This document shows, one piece after another, positions 36,314 to 44,647 of a DNA stretch of 64,000 nucleotides (positions within the stretch are counted from its first letter, which is position 1; the number at the start of each line of letters is the position of its first letter). Under the pieces are notes generated by a model that made no database searches, was not told the DNA's origin, and saw only the letters and a program-made list of their open reading frames with translations. Both the position numbers and the translations under genes were made by a program. Source of the DNA: Comamonas thiooxydans (lineage in GTDB: Bacteria > Pseudomonadota > Gammaproteobacteria > Burkholderiales > Burkholderiaceae_C); NCBI RefSeq assembly GCF_002157685.2, contig NZ_AP026738.1, positions 3,472,001 through 3,536,000 on the forward strand, given 5' to 3'.

Positions 36314-36487
36314 GATCTCATGTCCATGACGCATAGGGTAAGCGCGAGTAGAATGGCAGCCCAACCCTCAAGCCTAACCTAGGCTGATGCGTTTTTTCGA
36401 GCACCGGGCAATGCCCTGTCCGTCAAACGCTCTCGGAGCAATAGCTGGGGGTGACCTGACTTATTTCCATCCCTCAAGGATTTTTTC

Positions 36488-37684
36488 ATGTCTCTGTTTA
36501 CCGCCGTCGAAATGGCCCCCCGCGACCCCATCCTGGGTCTGAATGAGCAATTCAACGCTGACTCCAACCCCAACAAAGTGAACCTGGGCGTGGGCGTGTA
36601 CTTCGACGACAACGGCAAGCTGCCCCTGCTGGAGTGCGTGCAGGCCGCCGAGAAGGCCATGATGGAAAAGCCCACCGCCCGTGGCTATCTGCCCATCGAC
36701 GGTATTGCCGCCTATGACAACGGCGTCAAGGCCCTGGTGTTCGGAGCCGAGTCCGACGTGGTCAAGTCCGGCCGCGTGGCCACCGTGCAAGCCATCGGCG
36801 GCACCGGCGGCCTGAAGATCGGCGCCGACTTCCTGAAGAAGCTCAACCCCAACGCCAAGGTCCTGATCTCCAACCCCAGCTGGGAAAACCACAAGGCCAT
36901 CTTCACCAACGCTGGTTTTGAAGTCGGCAACTACGCCTACTACGATGCAGCGACCCGCTCCATCGACTTCGCCGGCATGCTGGCCGACCTGAACGCTGCC
37001 GCTGCCGGCACCGTGGTCGTGCTGCACGCCTGCTGCCACAACCCCACCGGCTACGACATCACTGCCGCTCAGTGGGATGAAGTCATCGCCGTCGTCAAGG
37101 CCAAGGGCCTGGTCGCCTTCCTGGACATGGCCTACCAGGGCTTTGGCCACGGTATCGCCGAAGACGGCGCCGTGATCGGCAAGTTCGTGGCTGCCGGCCT
37201 GAACATCTTCGTGTCGACTTCCTTCTCCAAGAGCTTCAGCCTGTACGGCGAGCGCGTGGGTGCCCTGTCCGTGGTGGCCTCCGACAAGGAAGAAGCCGCT
37301 CGCGTGCTGTCGCAGCTGAAGATCGTCATCCGCACCAACTATTCCAACCCTCCCACCCATGGCGGCGCCGTCGTGGCTGCCGTGCTGAACAACCCCGAGC
37401 TGCACGCTCTGTGGGAAAAGGAACTGGGCGAGATGCGCGTGCGCATCAAGGCCATGCGCCAGAAGCTGGTCGACGGCCTGAAGGCTGCCGGCGTGACCCA
37501 GGACATGTCCTTCATCACCACCCAAATCGGCATGTTCTCGTACTCCGGCCTGTCCAAGGAGCAGATGGTTCGCCTGCGCTCCGAGTTCGGCGTGTACGGC
37601 ACCGACACCGGCCGCATGTGCGTGGCTGCGCTGAACAGCAAGAACATCGACTATGTCTGCAAGGCCATCGCCGCCGTGATCTAA
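36488..37684 (+). CDS. Aromatic/aspartate aminotransferase (class I)
   Basis: A 398-residue PLP enzyme of the AspC/TyrB type: HACCHNPTGYD, YQGFGHG, and the Schiff-base lysine in SFSKSFSLYGERVG, with the C-terminal GRMCVAALN segment carrying the substrate-carboxylate Arg. It moves amino groups between aspartate or aromatic amino acids and 2-oxoglutarate. The ribosome site AAGGA lies 8 bases before the ATG, and a strong terminator follows. TyrB and AspC cannot be separated by eye. Confidence 0.93.
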   Translation: MSLFTAVEMAPRDPILGLNEQFNADSNPNKVNLGVGVYFDDNGKLPLLECVQAAEKAMMEKPTARGYLPIDGIAAYDNGVKALVFGAESDVVKSGRVATVQAIGGTGGLKIGADFLKKLNPNAKVLISNPSWENHKAIFTNAGFEVGNYAYYDAATRSIDFAGMLADLNAAAAGTVVVLHACCHNPTGYDITAAQWDEVIAVVKAKGLVAFLDMAYQGFGHGIAEDGAVIGKFVAAGLNIFVSTSFSKSFSLYGERVGALSVVASDKEEAARVLSQLKIVIRTNYSNPPTHGGAVVAAVLNNPELHALWEKELGEMRVRIKAMRQKLVDGLKAAGVTQDMSFITTQIGMFSYSGLSKEQMVRLRSEFGVYGTDTGRMCVAALNSKNIDYVCKAIAAVI

Positions 37685-37716
37685 GCTCACGATTCAGGGC
37701 CTGGCCCCTGAAAACC

Positions 37717-37755
37717 AAAGAGCAACGGATTAAAAGTCCGTTGCTCTTTTTTTTT
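37717..37755 (+). terminator. Strong Rho-independent terminator after the aminotransferase
   Basis: AAAGAGCAACGGA (37717-37729) pairs perfectly with TCCGTTGCTCTTT (37737-37749), and the T-run extends to 37755. Confidence 0.93.
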
Positions 37756-37874
37756 GGCGGCATCAGCATCTGCAGAATATTTGATAGCTGTCAGCGCTCT
37801 ATCCTTATTATTTTCAGATAGAAAAGCATCCGAAAACCTTTTTTATCAAGCGCAGCAAGCTATCAAAATCTCTA

Positions 37875-38819
37875 TCAGGCGCTCAATCCCCAGATGGCCG
37901 AGCGCATGGACAGCGCCGCATACTGGTAGGCCGTATTGAACACGCGCGGCGCTTCGCCCTCCTGCACGGCACCCGCCGCATACAGCAGGGGCAGATAGTG
38001 GTCGTGCGTGGGATGGGCCAGACGGGCCTGCGGGCCCCAGTCCAGGAAGGTGCTCAGATCGGCCAGATTGCCGCTGTCCAGGCGCTGCTGCACTTCGGTG
38101 TCGAACTGTATCGTCCAGTCATAGGCCTGGTTGTCGCTGGCACCGCGCTGCATGGCGCGCAGGTTGTGCACGATATTGCCGCTGCCCACGATGAGCACGC
38201 CGCGCTCGCGCAGCGCACGCAGCTGGCGGCCCATCTCGAAATGCTTCTCGGGCGCCAGTCCATAGGGCATGCTCAGCTGCATGACGGGAATGCTGGCTTC
38301 GGGGAACATGGGCAGCAGCACAGACCAGGTGCCGTGGTCAAAACCCCATTTCTGGTCCACCAGCAGGGCCGATCCGTCCAGCGGCGAATGCAGCTCGGCC
38401 GCGAGTTGCCTGGCCACCTCGGGCGCGCCGGGCGCCGGATATTGCTGGTCGAACAGCTCTTGCGGAAAGCCGCCGAAGTCATGAATCGTGCGCGGCTGGG
38501 CCATGCCGGTCAGCGCCCAGTCGGACTCGGTCAGCCAGTGGGCCGAGACGCAGAGAATCAGCTGCGGCGCAATGCCCTTGGCCGTCAGCTCCTGGCCCAA
38601 CGCCTTCCAGCTCTGGCGCCAGTGCGTGTCCTCGATCACATTCATGGGGCTGCCGTGGCCCAGGAACATCACCGGCATGCGCGGCGAAGGCTTGAGCTGC
38701 TGCAACAGCTGCTCGGGCAACAGGGAAGAAGAAGTGGAGTTCATGGAAAAAGCCTTCCAGCCCCCGCCGGCGGCCAGCACGGAGGCTGCGCCCAGGGACA
38801 AAAGCGTACGTCTACGCAT
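37875..38819 (-). CDS. 4,5-DOPA dioxygenase/LigB-type extradiol dioxygenase with Tat-type signal
   Basis: A 314-residue protein from the ATG at 38819 (a TTG three codons upstream is possible). It belongs to the YgiD/DODA group of class III extradiol dioxygenases: metal and acid-base histidines in MFLGHGSPMNVIED, SAHWLTES and FDHGTWSVLLPM. It should be a non-heme metal-dependent ring-cleaving or related enzyme. The N-terminus MRRRTLLSLGAASVLAAGGG looks like a twin-arginine signal, which is unusual for this normally cytoplasmic family. Confidence 0.85.
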   Translation of the reverse strand: MRRRTLLSLGAASVLAAGGGWKAFSMNSTSSSLLPEQLLQQLKPSPRMPVMFLGHGSPMNVIEDTHWRQSWKALGQELTAKGIAPQLILCVSAHWLTESDWALTGMAQPRTIHDFGGFPQELFDQQYPAPGAPEVARQLAAELHSPLDGSALLVDQKWGFDHGTWSVLLPMFPEASIPVMQLSMPYGLAPEKHFEMGRQLRALRERGVLIVGSGNIVHNLRAMQRGASDNQAYDWTIQFDTEVQQRLDSGNLADLSTFLDWGPQARLAHPTHDHYLPLLYAAGAVQEGEAPRVFNTAYQYAALSMRSAIWGLSA

Positions 38820-38835
38820 CTCGGTCAATCGAACA

Positions 38836-38856
38836 CGCCCCTAGGGGCGCTTTTTT
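38836..38856 (+). terminator. Terminator-like hairpin in the 5' leader of the dioxygenase gene
   Basis: CGCCC (38836-38840) pairs with GGGCG (38845-38849) around CTAG, followed on the plus strand by CTTTTTT. No plus-strand gene ends here, so it may stop read-through toward the CoA-transferase gene, or fold in the leader of the minus-strand gene that starts 17 bases away. Confidence 0.5.
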
Positions 38857-39076
38857 ACAGATAGGGCAAGCTTGCCACAGCGCAACAGTGCCCGAAAGCA
38901 CCGCCTGCGCAACAGACTGTCCTGAAAGTGCCAGCGCCAAGGGCCGGCTTGCACTACAACAGCAGTTGCACAAGCACGTCTCACGCCAAACAGGCTCAGG
39001 CAAGGGCTTAGCTTCAAGCAAGCCATCCTGATGCCACCCTGGCTTGCACAAGTCCAGACAAGGAGTATTCCCACTC

Positions 39077-39967
39077 ATGCCCAGCACCGCCATTCAGCCC
39101 CTGCAAGGAATTCGCATACTCAGCCTGGCTCTGAACCTGCCCGGCCCCGCCGCCCTGTGGCGCTGCGCCGGCATGGGAGCCGATTGCCGCAAGCTCGAGC
39201 CTCTGGCCCCCGACGCTGGCCGCAGCGCCGACCCCATGGGCCTCTATTGCCCCGATGCCTACGCGCAGATGCATGACAAGGTGCAAACCCTGCAGGCCGA
39301 CCTCAAGACCGCCGAAGGCCAGGCCAGCATGCATGCGCAACTGGCACAAACCGACGTGCTGCTGACCTCGTTCCGTCCATCCGCCCTGAGCAAGCTGGGC
39401 CTGGGCTGGGAAGCCCTGCAGCAGCGCTACCCCGCACTGTCGCTGGTGCGCGTGGTCGGCAGTGCGGGCGAGCTGGCCGATGTCCCCGGCCATGACCTCA
39501 CCTATCAGGCCGAAGCGGGCCTCGTGCACAGCACTGCCCTGCCCCCGAGCCTGTTTGCCGATATGGCGGGGGCACTGATGGCCAGCGAGGCCGTGCTCCA
39601 GGCCGTGCTCGTCAGCAGCCGCAGCGGGCGCGGCATCCTGCGCGAGGTCGGCCTGGCCCAGGCCGCGCAATGGCTGGCCCTGCCCTGGCACTGGGGCCTG
39701 ACCCAGCCCGCCGGCGATGTCGGCGGCGCCCATGCGGGCTACCGCATCTACCCCTGTGCCGACGGCATCGTGGCCGTGGCCGCGCTGGAGCCTCACTTTG
39801 CCCAGCGCCTGTGCGAAGCGGCAGACCTGGTGTTCAGCCACCCCACCGATATGCGCAAGCCCGAGATCCATCAGGGCGTGGCCCGGTTTCTGGCCGCCCG
39901 CAGCTGCGCGGAGCTGATGCAGCTGGCGCAGGACAGGGACATTCCACTGCACGCCCTGCCCGCTTAA
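39077..39967 (+). CDS. CoA-transferase family III (CaiB/BaiF-like), short form
   Basis: A 296-residue protein from the ATG at 39077, which has AAGGAG upstream; the frame from 39044 is less likely. N-terminal GIRILSLALNLPGPAALWRCAGMGAD and the catalytic-type GHDLTYQAEAG match family III CoA transferases and 2-methylacyl-CoA racemases; the His-Asp pair of racemases is kept. It is about 60-100 residues shorter than usual members, missing much of the C-terminal lid. A racemase or a reduced paralogue are both possible. Confidence 0.75.
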   Translation: MPSTAIQPLQGIRILSLALNLPGPAALWRCAGMGADCRKLEPLAPDAGRSADPMGLYCPDAYAQMHDKVQTLQADLKTAEGQASMHAQLAQTDVLLTSFRPSALSKLGLGWEALQQRYPALSLVRVVGSAGELADVPGHDLTYQAEAGLVHSTALPPSLFADMAGALMASEAVLQAVLVSSRSGRGILREVGLAQAAQWLALPWHWGLTQPAGDVGGAHAGYRIYPCADGIVAVAALEPHFAQRLCEAADLVFSHPTDMRKPEIHQGVARFLAARSCAELMQLAQDRDIPLHALPA

Positions 39968-40002
39968 GCCGCCAGAGCCCAGCGGCGCAATCTGCGCCAG
40001 CC

Positions 40003-41025
40003 TCAGGCCGGCCGCTTTTCAAACGCGTATTTCTCGGTATCCACCTCGCCCTGGCCTTGCAGCGCATAGCGGTCGCCGGCAATCGCTTCAGGCTTGAAGA
40101 TGTCATCGAGCTCGGCCAGCAGCTCGGCGTCGAGATGGACGCGGCCGCCGCGAATGTCTTCGTGCAGATGCTCCACGCTGGTGGTGCCGGGCAAGGCAAT
40201 CACATGCTCGCCCTGGTGCAGCACCCAGGCGATGGCCAGCTCGGCCAGCGTGCAGCCGGCCTTTTCCGCCACGGCCTGCATAGGTGCGAGCAGACGCAGA
40301 TTCTGCGCATAGGCCTCTCCGGCAAAGCGCGGCATGGAGGCGCGGATATCGCCCTTGACCAGGTTGTCCACCTGCTGCAGCTTGCCGCTGAAGAAGGCGC
40401 GACCCATGGGGCTGAAAGCCACATAGGCAATGCCCAGCTCCTTGCAAGCGGCGAGCGTGCCCAGCTCCGCATTACGCGACCACAGCGAATATTCGCTTTG
40501 CAGCGCGGCAATCGGGTGCTCCTTGTGCGCGCGGCGCAGCGCATCGGCCCCCACTTCCGACAGGCCCAGGGCGCGAACCTTGCCCTCTTCCTTCAGGCGC
40601 GCCATCTCGCCCACGGATTCCTCGATGGGCACGTTCTTGTCCCAGCGATGCAGATAGTAGAGATCGATCACATCAGTGCCCAGGCGCTTGAGACTGTCTT
40701 CGCAGTTCTGGCGCAGCGTCCTGGGGCGACCGTCGATGACGCGGCGCATCACGCCGTCGTCGCCACGCACGCCTGCCATGCCACATTTGCTGGCCAGGGT
40801 GATGTGGTTGCGGTGGGGCTTGAGCACGGGGCCGATCAGCGATTCGCTGGCACCAAAACCATAGAGCGCGGCGGTGTCGAACAGCGTCACGCCCGCATCC
40901 AGCGCCGCATGCAGCACGGCGTGCGACTGCTCGGTAGAGACCGGGCTGCCGTAGGCATGGCAGAAATTCATGCAGCCCAGCGCCACATTGGCCACGCTGA
41001 ATGGGCCGATTTTGCGGTTTTCCAT
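40003..41025 (-). CDS. Aldo/keto reductase
   Basis: A 340-residue TIM-barrel NADPH oxidoreductase with the catalytic tetrad residues in FDTAALYGFGASE (Asp, Tyr), ITLASKCG (Lys) and LYYLHRWD (His), and the C-terminal NADPH loop (IALPGTTSVEHLHED). It reduces aldehydes or ketones, or runs in reverse. Neighbours are a transporter and a CoA-transferase gene, but no clear operon link. Confidence 0.9.
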   Translation of the reverse strand: MENRKIGPFSVANVALGCMNFCHAYGSPVSTEQSHAVLHAALDAGVTLFDTAALYGFGASESLIGPVLKPHRNHITLASKCGMAGVRGDDGVMRRVIDGRPRTLRQNCEDSLKRLGTDVIDLYYLHRWDKNVPIEESVGEMARLKEEGKVRALGLSEVGADALRRAHKEHPIAALQSEYSLWSRNAELGTLAACKELGIAYVAFSPMGRAFFSGKLQQVDNLVKGDIRASMPRFAGEAYAQNLRLLAPMQAVAEKAGCTLAELAIAWVLHQGEHVIALPGTTSVEHLHEDIRGGRVHLDAELLAELDDIFKPEAIAGDRYALQGQGEVDTEKYAFEKRPA

Positions 41026-41135
41026 TATCTTTCCTTATGCATCCAAAGGCCTTCAACCGAACCAAGCGCGGGCGCAGGCCGCTATACAAGCTGGAGCAAT
41101 ATTATTCCAGCGTCCGCACCGCGTCTGGAACTCGT

Positions 41136-42554
41136 TCACCCCTCGTCGAATGTGCGGCCACCGCGCACAAAGCACATGCCGATCAGCCCGCACCCCATCA
41201 ATATGGCAATGGCTGCCATGCCCGCCTGCTGCGAGTGATAAGCCTCGGTGGCCATATGCACCAGCAGCGACCCCAGCCATACAGTTGCCGTGCCAGAGAG
41301 AGCGAATATTCCGAAGAAGGTGCCGCTTTCCCCTGGCGGGGTAAGCCGCAGCAGCAAGGTACGGCTGGACGCATACGATGCGGTGATGAAGGCCGCATTG
41401 GAAAAACCGATCAACAGGTAGACGAGATCCGGCAGGGTGCGGAAAAACGGACCATCCCACAAAGGCGCAGCCGTTGCCTTGTCGTAGCTCCACAGAAACA
41501 GAATGCGCTCGGGCGAGATTCCGATGACGGCGCAAAGCCCCAGCAGCGTCATCAGCACTTCGATCTGTATGGCAGTCTTGGGGCCCAGTGAGGCATCCAG
41601 CTTGCTGCCCAGAATCCCGCCTAACGCCGCGAATATGCTGAGCAGCACGCCATAGCCAAGCATGGTCAATGTGTCCCAATGCATGACGCCAGCAGCATAG
41701 ACACCGCTGAAAAGCAGCACCGCCGTCATCGCGTCAACATACAGCATGCGTGCGCACAGGAAAATGCTCATGTCGCGGTGGCCGCGCAGCTTGCCCACCA
41801 TGCCGCGCAAAGCGCCAACCCCTTCACTCAGTGCCTGCCCAATGCTGGAGTTGCTGCGCGCCATGTCGGGTGTGAAAAGAAACAGCGGCAGCGCGCCGAT
41901 CAGGAACAGCATGCCGGCAATGGGTCCGACAATGCGCTCCGGCTCGTGGGCGGCAGAGTTCAGACCGAACAGTGGTTCAGTGGGAATCCAGCCCCATGGC
42001 ACTTTGCCAGGCAAGGCAAAGGCCCACAGAACAAAGATCAGCACCATCACCGAAATCGCATTCGACAGAGCCAGGCCCAACCCCGAGGCCTTGTGTGCCA
42101 GGCGCTGGCCGGCTGCCTGGGCCAGCATGGCGTTGTGCAGCACTTCGGTATAGCCGAACAACACATTGATCACGACGGCGGCCACCACCACGCCGGTGAT
42201 GCCCAGGCCTGAGCCATCTGGCCTGGCCCACCACAGCGAGATCATCAGCGCGGCCATGACGGCCGTAGACACCAGCAGCAGCGGCTTGCGTGGGCCTATT
42301 CGATCAATCGATGCACCCAGCAAGGGAGCCGTCAGGGCCACGATCCAGCCGGCCCACTGCCCATAGGCCGCAACCAGCGCCTGCCCCTTGATGGGGTCAC
42401 CCACCATGATGGTGGAGAAGTAGGGCATGAAGACATAGATCGTCACCAGCATGACGAAGGGATTGCGCCCAGCCTCAAAAAGTGACCAGGACACGGCTCC
42501 CAGAGGCAGTCGCTCACTGGTAACGCTGGATGGAATCATTGGCGTTGCGCTCAT
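41136..42554 (-). CDS. MFS transporter, possibly UMF1/Atg22-like
   Basis: A 472-residue membrane protein with about 12 hydrophobic segments. The start (SWSLFEAGRNPFVMLVTIYVFMPYFST) and the conserved DRIGPRKPLL loop resemble the UMF1-type major facilitator proteins. The substrate is unknown. It is the farthest-downstream gene of the minus-strand run that begins with the monooxygenase gene at 46108, with a gap of about 120 bases to the dehydrogenase gene upstream of it, so it may be part of that catabolic unit. Confidence 0.8.
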   Translation of the reverse strand: MSATPMIPSSVTSERLPLGAVSWSLFEAGRNPFVMLVTIYVFMPYFSTIMVGDPIKGQALVAAYGQWAGWIVALTAPLLGASIDRIGPRKPLLLVSTAVMAALMISLWWARPDGSGLGITGVVVAAVVINVLFGYTEVLHNAMLAQAAGQRLAHKASGLGLALSNAISVMVLIFVLWAFALPGKVPWGWIPTEPLFGLNSAAHEPERIVGPIAGMLFLIGALPLFLFTPDMARSNSSIGQALSEGVGALRGMVGKLRGHRDMSIFLCARMLYVDAMTAVLLFSGVYAAGVMHWDTLTMLGYGVLLSIFAALGGILGSKLDASLGPKTAIQIEVLMTLLGLCAVIGISPERILFLWSYDKATAAPLWDGPFFRTLPDLVYLLIGFSNAAFITASYASSRTLLLRLTPPGESGTFFGIFALSGTATVWLGSLLVHMATEAYHSQQAGMAAIAILMGCGLIGMCFVRGGRTFDEG

Positions 42555-42678
42555 GGGGCAAACCCTTCCCGTTCAAGCCTAGAGGATCGGCGCACGTCAT
42601 GCGCCCGCCCGGTACCGCTTGGCGACAACACCGAGCAGAGAGGCAGGCACGGCGGCCCACCGCAAGTGCATAGAAGGC

Positions 42679-43635
42679 TTAGGCCTTGGGAATGCAGCGA
42701 TCGACAATGGCGGACAGCTGCGACAGCGCTGGCACATCCAGAAACCCCGCCGCCGCATAGGCCGGATTCGGATAGTCGTAATAGCCCTTGCCCGCCAGCA
42801 TGCCGGTGCGCCCCTTGTCCATCAACTGGGTCTTGACGTATTCGGCATTGGCCAGTTGCTGCGCATCGCCCTGCAGCCGGCCCCAGTAGGAGGACACGTC
42901 GTAGCAAGTCTTCATGCCCACGATGTCCATCATGCCGAACGGGCCCATGCGGGCACCGCGGTTGGCAATCAGGAAAGTGCGGTCTACATCCTCGGGCGTG
43001 GCGATGCCGTTGGTCACCAGCGTCTGGGCGGCCTTGAGCAGTGCGGGGAACCAGGTGTTGATGACATAGCCGTTGTGCTCCGTGGCGATGGGAATCGGCA
43101 CCATGCCGGTCTCGATGCCGAACTGGGCGACGGTCTCCAGCGTGGCCCGCGCCGTCGCTGCATGCGGCATGATTTCCACCACATTGGCCGACCAGATGTA
43201 GTTGGCGTAGTGCAGCGCACAGAACTTCTCGGGCCGGCCCGTGGCAGCCGCGAAATCGCTGGGCAAAAAGGTGGATGAGTTGGTGGCAACCACGGTGTGG
43301 TCCTGCAGCAGCAGGGCCATCTGCTGGTAGACACTGGTCTTTACATCCGGGATCTCCGGCACCGCCTCGATGACCAGATCGGCCTTGGCCACGGCCCGGG
43401 CCATGTCCGTGGTAAAGCTCAGGCGCTGGCGCGTGGCTTCGATGTCGGCTTCGCCGGCACCGAGTTCTGCCAGATAGATGGCAGCATACTGCGCCTGTGC
43501 GGCGCGGCAGCGCTCCAGCGCTTCATCCGAGATGTCGTAGACGGCCACGGTTTTGCCCTTGAACGCGCTGTGCCAGGCGATCTGCCCGCCCAGCACGCCC
43601 GAACCCAGGACAGTCAAATGATTCACATGGGTCAT
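42679..43635 (-). CDS. 3-hydroxyacyl-CoA dehydrogenase family protein
   Basis: A 318-residue protein with an N-terminal Rossmann fold (VLGSGVLGGQIAWHSA, NAD site), the catalytic region ATNSSTFLPS and HYANYIWSANVVE, and a helical C-terminal domain (GMMDIVGMKTCYDV). It oxidises a hydroxyl group next to an acyl carbon. It stands 10 bases after an esterase gene and behind a monooxygenase gene, so its substrate may be the hydroxy acid formed from a cleaved ester. Confidence 0.88.
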   Translation of the reverse strand: MTHVNHLTVLGSGVLGGQIAWHSAFKGKTVAVYDISDEALERCRAAQAQYAAIYLAELGAGEADIEATRQRLSFTTDMARAVAKADLVIEAVPEIPDVKTSVYQQMALLLQDHTVVATNSSTFLPSDFAAATGRPEKFCALHYANYIWSANVVEIMPHAATARATLETVAQFGIETGMVPIPIATEHNGYVINTWFPALLKAAQTLVTNGIATPEDVDRTFLIANRGARMGPFGMMDIVGMKTCYDVSSYWGRLQGDAQQLANAEYVKTQLMDKGRTGMLAGKGYYDYPNPAYAAAGFLDVPALSQLSAIVDRCIPKA

Positions 43636-43645
43636 ATTGGTCTCC

Positions 43646-44593
43646 TCAACGGGTTTGCGACTTCAGCAGCGCGGCAAAGCGCTCGATGCTGCGCGTGATG
43701 ACGACCTGCGCGCCCGGCGACCAACGGCCCATGTCGAAGAAGCCATGGATCATGCCTGCGCCTTCGATCAGTTCAGCCTGGCCACCTGCGGCGCGCAGCG
43801 CCTCGGCATAGGCCACGCCCTGGTCCCGCAGCGGATCGAATTCGGCATTCACGATCACGGCAGGCGGCAGGTTGGTCAGACTCTTGGCCTGTAGCGGTGC
43901 CAGGCGCGGGTCCAGCGTATCGGCGTAGCCGCCCGCGTAGTGGTTGTAGAACCAGGCCATGGTTTCGGCCTCCAGGAAATAGCCCTTGGCGTTCTGCTCG
44001 GCGCTGGCGTACTCGGCGGCGGCGTGGTCCACCGCAGGGTAGATGAGGAACTGCGCAGCCAGGGGAATGCCCGCATCGCGCAGCTGCTGCGTCACCACGG
44101 CGCAGAAGTTGCCGCCCGCGCTGTCGCCCGCCACAGCCACCATGGCGCTGCCCCCCAGCTCATGCGCGTTGGCAACCACCCATCTGGCAGAGGCCACGGC
44201 GTCCTCTATGCCTGCGGGGAAGGGATGCTCGGGGGCAAGTCGGTAGTCCACCGACACCACCACGGCCTGCGCGCCACGGCAGATCTCACGGCACATGTTG
44301 TCGTGCGTATCCAGGTTGCCGATGACGTAGCCTCCGCCGTGGAAATAGGCCACGGTGGGAAAAGGCCCAGCGCCTTCGGGCCGGTAGATACGCGCGGCCA
44401 CAGGACCCGCGCCACCGGGCACAGAGATGTCCTGCACGCTGGCCACGGGCACGATTTGCTCGGGCGTGAGCGAGCCACGGGTCAGCGCCAGATAGCCGGC
44501 ACGGCCTTCTTCGGGTGTGCCTTCGGCGGTGGCTTTCCTGTTGGCAGCCGCCAGTTGCTGCAGGACGCCGGCCAGATGGGGATCGAGAGCCAT
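43646..44593 (-). CDS. Alpha/beta hydrolase, hormone-sensitive-lipase family
   Basis: A 315-residue esterase with the oxyanion motif YFHGGGYVIGN, nucleophile GDSAGGN, Asp in AEFDPLRDQG and His in MIHGF. It hydrolyses short- or medium-chain esters. It lies directly downstream of a Baeyer-Villiger-type monooxygenase gene, whose product would be an ester or lactone, so it is a natural next step. Confidence 0.92.
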   Translation of the reverse strand: MALDPHLAGVLQQLAAANRKATAEGTPEEGRAGYLALTRGSLTPEQIVPVASVQDISVPGGAGPVAARIYRPEGAGPFPTVAYFHGGGYVIGNLDTHDNMCREICRGAQAVVVSVDYRLAPEHPFPAGIEDAVASARWVVANAHELGGSAMVAVAGDSAGGNFCAVVTQQLRDAGIPLAAQFLIYPAVDHAAAEYASAEQNAKGYFLEAETMAWFYNHYAGGYADTLDPRLAPLQAKSLTNLPPAVIVNAEFDPLRDQGVAYAEALRAAGGQAELIEGAGMIHGFFDMGRWSPGAQVVITRSIERFAALLKSQTR

Positions 44594-44647
44594 GGTTGAA
44601 GTCTCCTGTCGTTATAAAGATCGAGGCAAGGGATACGGGGGACGGAC

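Noticed and set aside
36314..36487. LexA (SOS) box before uvrB
   Set aside because: No CTGT-N8-ACAG pattern in the region between uvrB and the aminotransferase gene.
36461..37690. 409-residue frame opposite the aminotransferase
   Set aside because: Low-complexity His/Gly/Val shadow; the plus-strand gene has ribosome site, motifs and terminator.
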